Positions 38,500-50,400 of a stretch of 51,016 nt of DNA are shown piece after piece. The DNA is taken from the IMG/VR virus record IMGVR_UViG_3300033571_030110, positions 1 through 51,016 of that record. The stretch is one strand, 5' to 3'. A model generated the notes under the pieces. That model saw only the letters and a list, made by a program, of their open reading frames with translations, ran no database searches and was not told the DNA's origin. Source of the DNA: a virus. The stretch's first letter is position 1. Each line of letters begins with the position of its first letter. A program made the translations under genes and the position numbers.

Positions 38500-40014
38500 T
38501 TATTTCTCCACATACCCAACGTTTATTGAGTATCTTCCACCAACAATGTCCAAATTATGAGAGAATGATGTCTGCCAATAATCAGTATTTCCAGTTCCGG
38601 TCGGTGTGGCGCCTAAGTTCCCTAAAAAAGTCATTCCGCTAGATTTCAAGCCAGGCATTATGTCAAAAGTGCTTCCAGATTGAGAAAGAATGAAATTGGC
38701 AGAAACATTCCTCTTTTTGGTTTGCTTTGTTTTTATATCTTGTATAACAGGCCCATCAATTCTGCCTGGCACCTGAACCTCAGCAATCACTCTCTCCTCG
38801 TTGTTCTGAGACATGTTCAAATCAACATCCAAGAAACAAGCGGGAAGCGTGGCTATTTTCTTGTAGAAGTCGTATTCGTAGTTTATCGTTCCTGCGAAGT
38901 CGTTATGGGTTTCTACGGAGTTCAATGGTCCTAATATAATCGATGTTGGAACTATAAAGGCATTGGATATTCTATTTTTAAGGCCTGTTGGGTTTATTCT
39001 TTGAGAAAAGTAAGTAAGGGCTGCTTCATAAGCATCTCCTTTATCATTTGACCTAGTCCCCTTTACAGATCCAGAAATCTTAAAGTTAGTTTTGTTACCT
39101 ACGATGCTATCGGTTTTTGTTATGCTATATTCATCTGAGGCGTAATAAGTGCCGCTAGCATTCAATGGAGCATACACCCACGTAATGCTCATTCCATAAT
39201 CACCGCTAAGCTTATCTATGTCCTCTGATACTGTCGCTCCAACATAACCGTATGATGACGGTAGAGAAAACATCGAAACGCCATTCATCGCAGTAGTTGG
39301 AGAATCTTTAGGATTTGCCGGAAACTGAGATTTTACCCATTCTTTTGCGAACTGCCAACCGCTTGATGCTGATATATTACGCTGAACTTCATTGTCATAG
39401 CTTTTGTAGCCTTGAGCCTTTACTGATCTTGTTACGTTTATGGTAGAATCTCTGTCAGGCTGCCATGCTATGTTGAATGTGTCGCTTGCTGATCTTAAGT
39501 TGTAATCTTGATAAGATCCTGAGGCCGGATTTATGCTTCTGCCGTTTAACCTAACATCATTAGCAGTGAAAGTTATTACGTAATTTGATACGTTAGTAGT
39601 TGTAGAAGGCTCGAAATCTATGTTTGCAGAAAGATAGTTAAATTCTATCTTGTCATCAGTTTGACCAGCAGCTCCGCCTGTGCTGTTTATTATTTGAACA
39701 GTTCTGCTGTCTGAATAGGAAGTTCCCTCAAGTAACACCAATTCCTTAAGCGCTGCTTGCTTGTTTAAAAGAGATCTAAAGCACTCTTGCTCGGTTATTA
39801 TGGAAGATTCTATTAAGTCTAAGTTGTACGCGGTTGATTCTGAAAAGGCTCCGGTACTTGACGGATAACCTCTAGTCGGCAATATACTTCCGGTGAGAGT
39901 TATGTTGTAAACACAAGAAATTATAACGCCTCCGGCTGTTCTGTTTATCTCATGAGAGATACCATATAGCGGCGCTGGTACTATTCTTTTTCCTTGTACG
40001 TATACGTTAGCCAT
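38500..40014 (-). CDS. Tail structural protein, unknown
   Basis: 504 residues, beta-rich, with several Ser/Thr/Asn strand-turn stretches (VIISCVYNITLTGSILPT, NITLTG, FTANDVRLNGRSINPASGSY). The pattern LYGISHEINRTAGGVIIS near the start and YSINVGYVEK at the end suggest a tail tube-like or distal tail domain, but no family is certain. It is the same length class as phage distal tail proteins with insertions. It overlaps the upstream gene by 8 nt. Confidence 0.72.
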   Translation of the reverse strand: MANVYVQGKRIVPAPLYGISHEINRTAGGVIISCVYNITLTGSILPTRGYPSSTGAFSESTAYNLDLIESSIITEQECFRSLLNKQAALKELVLLEGTSYSDSRTVQIINSTGGAAGQTDDKIEFNYLSANIDFEPSTTTNVSNYVITFTANDVRLNGRSINPASGSYQDYNLRSASDTFNIAWQPDRDSTINVTRSVKAQGYKSYDNEVQRNISASSGWQFAKEWVKSQFPANPKDSPTTAMNGVSMFSLPSSYGYVGATVSEDIDKLSGDYGMSITWVYAPLNASGTYYASDEYSITKTDSIVGNKTNFKISGSVKGTRSNDKGDAYEAALTYFSQRINPTGLKNRISNAFIVPTSIILGPLNSVETHNDFAGTINYEYDFYKKIATLPACFLDVDLNMSQNNEERVIAEVQVPGRIDGPVIQDIKTKQTKKRNVSANFILSQSGSTFDIMPGLKSSGMTFLGNLGATPTGTGNTDYWQTSFSHNLDIVGGRYSINVGYVEK

Positions 40015-40801
40015 TTCTTAGTATTCCTGAAGCTGTTCTTTGAGCAAACCAGTTTATTCCGTGATCGTAAGACCAAAACTCAAATACATCCATTTCGCCA
40101 GAGGTTGGAGCGTAACCACTTACAACTAGTTGAGGTCTTCTGTTAGCGACTGAAGTCCATTGCCCAGATGGGAAATGTATATTTCCATTCGCTAATCCTG
40201 TTGCAGGCCAAGATATATCTCTGCTTCCGCTGGCATCTTGCACAACTACAAGGCGCATATAGTAAGCTCTATCAGCTGAAGAATAGTAATCATTCAACAT
40301 GAACTGCGGCATAAATATATTAAGCGCCGTTGTGGCCGAGTTTATCGTGGCCTTAAATACAGATCCGCTTCCTGGATTTATATTTATTGTACTAACAGTA
40401 CCTAGGTTGTTCATAACGTACCCGAATGGGCCAAAGCCTAGGTTTTCTATAACTCCATTTGAAACGCCTCCTCCATTGGAAATCAGATCTATGTCTCCTC
40501 CCAGTGTAAAAAGACCTCTGTTATTATCAGCAGTAAGAACTTTATTTGCTTGAACTATACCATCAGAAGATGATCTGTTCGTTTTATTTAGGTCGGCAAC
40601 TGAAGCGATTAATGCCGTTCCAGACATTGATATCGCGCCACTAACATCAACTCCAGACACTGATATGCTAACTATCGAGTCTCTACCTCCTCCGTCGCAT
40701 ATTCTTTTTAGGTCTGAGTTAAGTCCTGCGTTTGAATTGCTTATCCTTAGCAAATCAAAGTAAGTTTCCGCTGGCGTTTGTCCTGTTAGTGGTGTTCCCA
40801 T
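40007..40801 (-). CDS. Virion structural protein, unknown
   Basis: 264 residues. The N-terminus (PAETYFDLLRISNSNAGLNS) is followed by a segment of the kind that phages place before a head- or tail-fibre beta domain (RDSIVSISVSGVDVSGAISM), and the rest is beta-rich with VVVQDASGSRDISWPATGLA and FEFWSYDHGINWFAQ, typical of phage appendage proteins that end in a compact beta domain. The ATG is 16 nt from a TATATAATT-containing string at the end of the upstream gene, which may be a weak promoter. Confidence 0.75.
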   Translation of the reverse strand: MGTPLTGQTPAETYFDLLRISNSNAGLNSDLKRICDGGGRDSIVSISVSGVDVSGAISMSGTALIASVADLNKTNRSSSDGIVQANKVLTADNNRGLFTLGGDIDLISNGGGVSNGVIENLGFGPFGYVMNNLGTVSTININPGSGSVFKATINSATTALNIFMPQFMLNDYYSSADRAYYMRLVVVQDASGSRDISWPATGLANGNIHFPSGQWTSVANRRPQLVVSGYAPTSGEMDVFEFWSYDHGINWFAQRTASGILRNG

Positions 40802-40807
40802 ACTTAA

Positions 40808-40817
40808 TTATATACCC
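40808..40817 (-). promoter_or_regulatory. Weak GGGTATATAA promoter-like string
   Basis: GGGTATATAATT on the minus strand begins 16 nt before the ATG at 40801, like the site at 16588. It also encodes the final Gly-Ile-stop of the upstream gene, and a Gly-Ile-stop also occurs before 31804, so coincidence is possible. Confidence 0.3.
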
Positions 40818-41437
40818 GACACAAATAGTTTTATAGTTTCGTAAGCGTCGCCATAAGATTGACAGAATATAGTGATTGAACCACTTGTTGAAGGGTTTTG
40901 TCCAAATATGGTTATAGGAATGTTCGAGTTAATATTCGTATGGCCGCTCATTGCCATTGTAATAGATCCTGAAGAAATATATTCATTGTTTTGAGCATAT
41001 AAAAACAGTGGTATTTCGTCAAAAGAAAGACCGTTTCCGCTACTATATAAAAACAACGGCATGGCCCCTAGACCGTTTCCTCTGTGAGCGCCACTGGCAA
41101 ATAGAGTCACTGAACTTTGTATACCACTTGCCTGAGATCCGTTATAAGGTATGTATTCCCAATCTTGACAGTAACTAGGAGCGCCTATCGAGCATTGAAC
41201 GCTATAAGACTGCCAAGGGTTTCCTAAAGACTCCCAAGAGCTTGTTTTGGCTATAGAAGCTAGATAAAGGGAAAGCGTTGAAGACTTTTCTTCTTTGGCT
41301 TGAAGAAAAAGCGGCATTGCCCCGGATGTTGCATTGGCAGTTCCTGATATGAAAAGGTTTGCAACACCGCTAGCGGAATCAAAAGATCCCGTAAAATAAA
41401 GATAAGCGGTATTGTCTCTTCTAGTCGGTGCTGCCAT
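40808..41437 (-). CDS. Beta-repeat virion protein (LF/IF strand repeats)
   Basis: 209 residues made of about 11 short strand motifs of the form (L/I)x(L/I)F or LF followed by a Gly/Ser turn: YLYFTG, ANLFISG, MPLFLQA, LSLYLAS, TLFASG, MPLFLYSSG, IPLFLYAQ, ITMAMSG, ITIFGQ, ITIFCQ, IKLFVSG. The first three are about 15 residues apart. This suggests a regular beta-solenoid or sandwich appendage. Function unknown; a tail-fibre component is likely by position. It has its own AGGAATTTGA ribosome site and follows the tape measure gene by 13 nt. Confidence 0.78.
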   Translation of the reverse strand: MAAPTRRDNTAYLYFTGSFDSASGVANLFISGTANATSGAMPLFLQAKEEKSSTLSLYLASIAKTSSWESLGNPWQSYSVQCSIGAPSYCQDWEYIPYNGSQASGIQSSVTLFASGAHRGNGLGAMPLFLYSSGNGLSFDEIPLFLYAQNNEYISSGSITMAMSGHTNINSNIPITIFGQNPSTSGSITIFCQSYGDAYETIKLFVSGI

Positions 41438-41450
41438 TCAAATTCCTATT

Positions 41451-44400
41451 TTATTCTGGTAGAGGCATGTTGTTCTTAGCAAAGGCCGCTCTTAGTCTGT
41501 TAGTTATTTGTATAAGGACTTGATCTCCAATCTTCTTCATGGAGGCGTCTACATTAGTCAGATCAAATCCTACGTTTATGTTTTCTAGACCTCCTATAAC
41601 TATTCGTATCTCTTTTGGAATCGCAGCGATAGCCTTTGTGAGATTTGTAACTTCTGTGCTCATTATCTGAGCGTTATTTTTTACTATCTCAGTCAATTCT
41701 GTTCTTGCCTGAATTAAATCAGCATTTACTTGCTCCGCTCTGGCTAGAACTGCAGTCGCATTGTTTACATTAGCTTGTATGTCTTTAAAACCTACATTCA
41801 ATCCAGTCAGACTAGCAGTTATGCTAGCAAAACCACTCTGCAGCGCAGCGATTCCTTGAATTCCCGTTACTCCAGTTCCAGTGAATTGGTTTTCTCCAGC
41901 TATGGTAAGAAGTTCTTTTATGGCGTTGAAATCTATTGGGGCCAACTGTTGGAAGCTTCTTTGTGCTATTTGTGCTACATCTTGATTTGCTAATATTTCA
42001 GAAGCGCTTAGCTGGGCAAAATTTGGAACTTTAGATAATATTTCTTTAAATATACTATCAATGTTTTGCGAAGCTCTCTGCAAGGTTGCTTTTGCGGCAG
42101 CTGACTCAGCTCCTGAACCGCTAAAAACCTTATTGATAACGCTATCTATAACTGATCTTTGAGACTGTATTTTTCGAGATACATTGTCTAATTCTTGGCC
42201 TAACGCCTTAAATGCTATAGTTCCTCTAGTCTCAAAGTTTCTAATCTCATTCTCTAGAATCTGTCTGGCGCCGGCTATATTAGCGATAGTCTCTATATTG
42301 CTGCCACCAAAAAGATTGAAGGCATAACCTAGATCATTTATCAATGTTTCAACGTTTTGAACTCTTTGGCCTATATCTCCTGCTGTTTGACTAGGTATTG
42401 AGACTCCTGCAGCAGAGTTCAGTCTGAATCTGTCGAACTCTATTTGAACATTCTTTAGTTCATTTATCGCATCAGCAAAGCCTGTTATATCATTTCCGAC
42501 AAATTGATTTGCCACCGATACGGCAGACTGTTGTGCGGCAGCATTAGCTTCTCCAGCCTGTTGCGCAGTTAAGAATCCTGCTGAAAGCTTGTAGCTATTG
42601 AGTGCAGAAAGATTGTCTGCTATGAATTGACCAAGAGAAATTTCAGTGTTAACTCTTTCTTGATTTGCAGATATCAAAGATTCTACGGCCCTTAGCTGCT
42701 GGTCTAGCTGCTCGTTTTGAGCGGCTATAAGATTATTTGCCTGTTCTATAAGGTTGTTTCTAGTTTCTGTTATATTGAGTATCTTGTCTGCCGCATTTAT
42801 ATCGCCAGACTGCAATGCCTCGGCTATTTTTTGTATATCAAACGGAAGAGCTGATTTCACTCCTGTTCTTTGTATCAAATCGAATAATTGCTTGCCTGCA
42901 TCTCCAGTCTCTCTTAAAGGACCAAAAGTTTCTTCAATCTGCTTAGCCAATATCGAAGGACTTAACCTAGCTGTCTCTCCTCTAAATCTAGTATCACCAC
43001 CTTCTTCTCCAAGGACTCCTGTCGAAATTACTGTAGAAATATTCTTCAAGGACTCATCTGAGAAGGCCTTAATTATTGTAGATCTAAGCTCTGGGTTTAT
43101 GTTGCTTGTGAACTCTCTGAAGAAACCATTTAATAATCCAGAAAGTCTAGTTATCTCCTCTGAAACAGGGTTTATTGGAGAAACGCCTGTTATAGTTTCT
43201 ATTGCTGTTACTGCTCTAGCGGCATTTTGTTCGGTAGGAACGTTTTGTATTTGTTGTACTTGAGTGAATCTAAAAGGAGATGTCAGCAGGCCTTTTATTG
43301 TCTCGAAATTAGCAAAAACCTTCTTCGAATCGTCAACTATGCTTTGGACAGAGAAGGTTTGTTTTTTAATGGCGTTAGCCAACGCATTTCCTAAAGTGTC
43401 TAAAACCTTGCCGGCCAATTCACTTTGTTCTTTGAAAGACTTTATTCCAGCGGAGAATCCTAATAGCTGCTGCTGAAATCCTGAAAGGTCTTTAGCCGCA
43501 ACTCTTTGCCCATTAGCCAAAACCGCCGTCCCGTCTATAAGAATCTTGGTCTGATCTTCTAGAACTAGGAATGTTCCGGCCAAATTCTCTTCTATGAGGC
43601 TCGCATCAAGCTGCAATCCTGATACGTCAAAAAGACCTTTGTCTTTTGAAAGCTCTTCTGCGGTTTGTTTTATTACCGCTATTCTATTTTCCGCCGTATC
43701 ATTTATTATTGATTCGGCGTTTTTCAAAAATCTTCTCTCTATAAAATCTCTAGCGCGAGAAGAAGTTGTCTGAAATCCTTCTCTTATGGTGGGGACTTTA
43801 GCCTTGTCGAATCCTGCCAACTTAAGCGCGGCTAATGCAGTATTTTCTTCAAATTTAACTTTTTCTTCCCTAGAGGCAATGCCTAAAACATTTCTTTGGG
43901 CATTTACTAAAGCCTTTTGCTGCTCAACGTTTAGACTGCCTTGCTTTCTTAGTTTTTGAAATACGCCGATAAGCGCTTCAGACTCATCTGTAGCGGCTAC
44001 AACGCTGACACCACCGGTTCTAGGAAGTTCGCCTGTGCTTAATATTCTTTGGAATTCCTCTTGTTTTTGCGCCCTTCTTGTTTCTTGTTCTAGTTTCTTG
44101 AGTTCTATTTCTCTATTTTTTTGTTCTGCTGCTGCTGAAGCTCCGCCTAGGAGAGCACCTCCTACAGTTACGCCCGCTCTAACGTACGGATTTGCCGAAG
44201 CCAAAGCTCCGATCAAATACCCAAACGATCCTCCCATAACTGAAGAGGATATTATATTCTGATTATCTTGAGATATGTTGGTGTAAGGTAGAATAGAGTT
44301 GGTCAACGCAGGTATAACCGATGATATTATGATATCTCTTATTGGATTGTTAAGGCCGGTTAATCTTGATAGAACTCCTCTGTTTACACCTCCTACTGGC

Positions 44401-47400
44401 GCGCCTGCTACTGGCGGCAATACAGTTCCGCCTAATCTAAACTGCAACTGCTCTACAGCAGTCCTTAGAGTATTTAAAGCTTGAGTGTTTAGTCTTACAG
44501 CAGTTCCATTTTGAGTAAATGCTTGTATTGCCCCTCTTATTACTCCAACCAAACCTACTACTAAACCTGATTGTATCAATGGATTTACAAAGTTACCTAC
44601 AGTGAAATTTCCTAAGCCAACTTCAGGGGCTTTTGAAAGAACGGCGCCAATACCTGAAGGTATTCTTAGTATTGCTTTTGTGGCCGGGTTATTGTATATT
44701 CCTTCAACCAATCTAAAGTAGCTAGCTCTGATTCTGTCTAGAGTTGGTCCAATGTCGTCTAAACGCTTTCTTGCATCTCTAACAATTGATTGTACGGCGG
44801 ATTCTCGCAAAGAATCTATATCAGCTCGGCCTTCTTTAACGAACGCTTGTATTCCTTCTAAAAGTGAATAGAGTCTACCTACGGATCTGGAGTCTACTAT
44901 TTTAGATAGTAACTGTGTTGATCCAGGTCCCAAATTCTGCTGCTGCAGTTTTTCTGCTAAAATGAAGAGTCTTTGGGCAGGATCGATAGCTTCCTCAAGA
45001 TCTATTCCAAGCTGCTTGAATAGAGTTTCTGCTTGAGGCGTGTAAAGCCTGCCGCTAAGAGTCTTTAAGAAGGTTCCAATTACAGGAGCTGCCTCTCTTG
45101 TCTTTTCTCTAGCTATGGTGACTAGAGTCAAGAATTCCTCAAAGCTTCCGCCTACTGCGGCAAAAGCACCACCGCCTCTTTTCACAGCCTCGAATAAATC
45201 TTGAGCTTCAACTGCGTAGGCCTTAGAAAACTCGTTCACAAGACCTAAAACATAAGGGGTTGCTGTAAGCGATTGGTTGAACTGATTAACAGACGCGATC
45301 AAGCCGTCAATTATTTGCTCTAAAGAACCGAAGCTTGGGCCTAATTGCGCAAATGATATAGCTCTTATTGTTTCTTCGAATCCAGGCGTTCCTCTTCCGA
45401 AACCTGCAGCAGCCAAATCCTTAGCCGCCTTTGCTATCTCTATAGCTGACTGACCAGTGACTGATGATATGTTTAGTATCGCGGTTTTCGTGCTTTGACT
45501 AGCCGCAAAAGCTGCTTTAGAAGAAGATGTTGCCAATTCCTCTACGCTAGCAGTTCCTTTTTCAAATGCTTCTCCTATAGTTCCAGCGTCAAAGATCTGT
45601 TCTATGTTAGTTATCTCTTTTTCTAACAAAGCGGTTTCAATCACAGCAGCCCTAGTGGCGCTTATGACTCCGTAAAGACCAGCACCTCCAAACGCGTATG
45701 CTGCTAGCTTCTCTGTGGCATATCCAATTTTTCCACCCAAACGCTCGAAAGCGTTTTCTCCATAACGGGCCATTATCTCAAAGCCTGACTTTGAGCCTTG
45801 AGTGACCGCCCTTACATCGTCATTGAATTGTCTTAATTGAGCCTGAGAATTTCTTAAGCCGCGCTGACTACTTTGGTCTAAATCCCTAAGAGCATCTGGA
45901 CTCATAGATGCTAATTGCTCTTCTGTTCTGTTTCCTACTACAGACCTTCTTGCGGTCTCTCTAAGCTGTTCCTGATTTATTTGGATAGGTCGCAGCGCAT
46001 TGTTTCCGCCGGCGCCGGCCCGAGCTAGTCTATTTACAGCCCTGACTTGCTCTTCAAGCGCTCTAGTAGTTTGCTCTATTGTTCTGTTTAGTCTATCAAT
46101 GTATCTTGCTCTGTCTCTGTTAACTCTCTCCTGCTGTTGCTCTAAATTTCTTTGCGCTCTAAGAGCCTCGTTTTGAGTCTCAGTTGCTCTTGTAAGTCTT
46201 TGTGTTGCAGCAGTTTCCTCAGCCAAAGAAAAAGCTCTGGCTCTGTCTCTTGCTTCAGAGATTGTTCTTGCGCCGCCACCGGCGGCTTGACCAACCACAT
46301 CTGCTGTGATAGCCTCTGCGCCTCTAGCGACGGTTCTTGTGGATGCAGCTCTTCTATTCTCCAAATCAATCTGTCTTCTTACCAATCTTCCAAGTTCTGT
46401 TACAAAAGACTCTACTCTTTGCTCTTGGTCTGCAAAATTTCTAGCGAACTCCAATTCGGATCTTCTTTGTTCTGCAGATGTACCAGTTTCTCGTCTTAAG
46501 GACGCTTCTTGACCCCTTAAGTCGGCTACAATCGGCGCTCTACGACCTTCAGCAACGCTCTCGTCATAATTAGGAATTCCTAGTCGTCTTAGAACACCCT
46601 CACGTATACCACCTGCCTGCGACGAGAATTCAGCAGGAATTATCTGACGAGCAGGACCTAAACCTTGAGCTGTTACTTGTCTAGCCTGTCCTGTGCGAAT
46701 ATCAAATTCATACCCTTGTCTTTGGAGCGCATCTCTGATCTTTATTCGAGCCGCCACCTCCTTTTTCATTTCGTCTTCTATTATTTTCTCAATACGCTGA
46801 TTTGCCTTGTCAACCCTGTTGCGCTCTTGCGCATAAGCAAGCTCTTGTTCCTGTTCGGCTTTTCGTCTTCTTAAAAGACTGTTTATTTCACGCAAAAGCT
46901 GCTCAGACTGAGCTAAAGTAAGAGAATTTAAGTCAGGAAAATCAAAAGTAGCTGATCCCATCCTCGATGCTAGCTCGTTTCTATTGCTTAGCATTCGATC
47001 CTCAGCCTCTTGAGCCGTTCTATTTTCTCGCACGCTTAACTCATCTGACCCTCCGCTACTTGTTATTATCCGTCTTCTTGCGGATTGAGTTTCAAATCTA
47101 TTTAAATCCTCTAAGCGTTTTTGTACTAAACGCTGTCTTTCTCCTTGATCTAAACGCGATAATGTCGCAACAAGCTCTTCATCTCTTGAGCCTCTTATTG
47201 TCTGCCTTGCGTTTTTTAACTGTTTAACTAGGTCAGGAGTTGGAGACTCAAGTGACTCGCGGGTTATACCTTGCTCTGCTAATCTCTGCAGCGCTCTTTC
47301 ACGAGGATCTGGAAGATTAGGTGTTATTCCAACGTTTGAAAGACTTTTGCCAACTCGTCTTTGAAGACCTTTTTCCTCTTGCACTGTTTTTTCAACAAGA

Positions 47401-50400
47401 GCAAGTATTTCTTGGCGCAGAGCCTTATCTTTCTGAAGGTTTCCATTAAGATCAGCCCTAGCCTTTTTTTGGTCCTCTTGCAGTTTAACGAAATTAGCTT
47501 CTGCAGAAACCAATCTCTTTTGAGTTTCTTCAATCTCTCTGTCAACTGCCGCAACAGATTCTCTAGCGCTTTGCTCATCTCTAGCAAGCTTTATCAACGC
47601 GAGTCTCTTGGCTTGCAGCCCACCAAGCTTTGCTGATTGGTCTTCAAGTTCTATTCTTGCTTTTGTCGCCGCCTCTAGATCGGCCTTGGCTTGAGCGACC
47701 CTATCAACTGGCTGCTTCAAAGGAAGCGTGCTGGCAGCACCACCAGTCAATTCACCCAATCTTTTTTCGGCGGCCTGCCTAGCGGCGGGAGTCTTGGCTG
47801 CTTCAGCCTCAACTACTACCTTTGTTATCTCCGTGACTACCTGCTTTATTCCCTTTTCAACCTGCAGGTCTTTTCTAGATTCATCTACCCTGCTTGCTAA
47901 CGTTTTGTTGAGAGCTTTCTCGGCATTGATTCTTCTATTTACGGCCTCTGTCTTTGCCTGCTCTGCAGCGACTGCTTTCTTTTGTCTATCACCTTCAATA
48001 GCACGCAAGTTTTCTTCATAATTTGTAACTCTAGCCAAGTTGGTAGCAGTAGCCTTTGTGACGGCTTCTTGCTCGCTCATGGCGCTAGTTGTTTGTTTGG
48101 CTATATCCAAAGCCTCTTTGGCTTTATCAACAGCTTCTTTAGCCGCAGCATATCTTTGTGCTATCGCAGCCGTTTCTCTTGGATCAGAGCCTCCTCTTGA
48201 TGCAGAGAAAACGGCACTCTCTGCCTTAAGCAATCTGTCACGCTCTGGACTTGCTTCTAGTTCTGCTCTAAGTCTGTCTTTTTCAGGCTGTCTCTTTCTA
48301 AACGAATCTTTCCTGAACTGTTCTAGTTTTTGGTTGTAGGCTTTCTGAGCGGCTTGAAGTTCTTGATTCGCTTTTTCTATGGCATCTTTTTGCTTATCTG
48401 ATCGAGCTTTGTCGTCATCTACAACAGATTGCATCGCAGCTGCAGCTTTATCATAATCCGCCTGCCTCGCTTGAACCTCTGAGCCTAACAAGGCCTTGTA
48501 CTTTTCTCTAGCTCTTTGTTGTTGTATAGCAAGAATTTTTTGTTCTTGCGCCAATAAAGCCTTGGCTGTTTTAACTTGATCGTTATAGTCGGCTTCTTGC
48601 TTTGCAATAGCTAGTTCTTTTTCTTTTTCAAGAGCAACGGCTTTTTGCAAGTCTGCAATAGCAGAACCCAATTCGGTTTTTAAAGTGTCTGAGGCAGAAG
48701 GCGTAACTCCACCAGCTGCTGATTTTTCTGCCGCAGCAAGCCTAGATTGAGCTTGCTTTTCAGCTTTTCTAGCTCGTAATAATTGCTGATCAACTCCACC
48801 GACGTCTACTATTCCTACCCTGGCCTCTGCTAATTTCAGAGCGGCTTTTGCTTCGTCGCGTTCTTTAACTGCAGTTGAATACGCAGGAGAAGAGGTATCT
48901 TTTGACCGCTTCCTTAAATCCTCTACTGTGTTTCTTGCGCTTATTTCAGCACGAGATGCTTCTTCCCATTTTTTACCCAAAGATGACACGCTGGCATTTG
49001 CTTGAGTCAAAGCTTCATTGTATTTTTTTGTGGCTGCGGTAGCCGCTGTAGTTTCTTTTGCTATGTCGGCAGCCTCAACTGATATATTAGCTGCGGTTAT
49101 AAGGGTTTGTTTTTTAGCATCAAGCTCTCTTTGGGCTTCTGCTACTAGTTCGCTGGCTGCTTTTTTGTTAGACTCAGCCGCCGCTATTCTAGCTGTATCT
49201 ATTTTTGCCGCATCAAGTGCCGCTGTGGCTTCACTTTTCACCTTAGAAACATCAGCTAAGGCTGCAGTTCTTTGTGGTATGTTTTTCTTTTTTCCTTGAT
49301 TTGCAGCATCATATTTTTTAGCAGCTTCATCATACGCTGCAGCCGCATCTTTCGCCGCCTTTTCCAAAGCGGCTATTCTTTGATTTCTTTCCCTTGATAT
49401 TTTTTCAAATTCTTGTTCGGCTCTTTTTAATTCAGTTTCAGCTGCACCAACGGCTTTTATTTGTGGACGTAATTCTTTTTGCTGCGGCTTAGCCTCTATA
49501 AATTTTTCTTGTTTTGTCTTAAGAACAGCCTGCTCAGCGGCAGCCTTGGCTTTATCTGCAGCTTCTTTGGCTTGTAGCAATGGTGCTATATCTACAGCCT
49601 GTTTAGCCTGCGCTTTTTCAAACGCAGTTTTTGCCGCTTGAGATTCTTGATATCTTTTTGTTACATCAGACTCTGCTATCTTTATTGCTTTTTCTGTTGG
49701 TCTTGATTGAGACAGTTTTGCCTCGGCGTCTCGCAAAGCCTTGGCTTTTGCTTCTGCTTCAGCTTTTAGCTCGGCTACTATTTTTGGCCTGTCAGCTTCA
49801 GTAGTTTTGGCAATGCGTATCTTTTCAGAGAAAACTTGGCGGCCAGCAGAGCTGGCGCTAGATGCCTTTAGCGCATCGGCAGCCGCTTTTATTTGATCTG
49901 CTTTTAATTGCTCTATTCGTTTTTTAAGATTCTCAACGTTTGATACAGCTGCAATAATTTGCTGATCAAATTTTCTTACAGGCTCTAACTCAACAGATGT
50001 TTGTATTTTTATGCCTTTGTCTGCCTCTTGCCTTAGACCTTTAATTACACGCTCAAGCAAGGCTAATCTTCCGAATTCCTGTTTGGCATTCGGTATGAGA
50101 TTGCTATTTTTTTGTATAGCAAACATGGCAGCCCTGATCGACTCTAATACAGGCTTGACCAAACCGAGCTGACCAAGAGCGTCAGTTAACTCGCCTTGAT
50201 CCATTATCTGCGTCGGGCTTATTTTTGTCTTAGATACTGTTTTTTGCAGACCTTCTATAAGTTCATTTGCGGCGCTAGATACTTTTCCAATGCTGCCAAC
50301 GTCAAAATCTAGCTGGTACTTTTGTTTTATCGTACTACTTGCATTTTTTGACAGAGCCGCTAATGTATTTTTAATGGAGGGGCTTATTGCTACGGCACTT

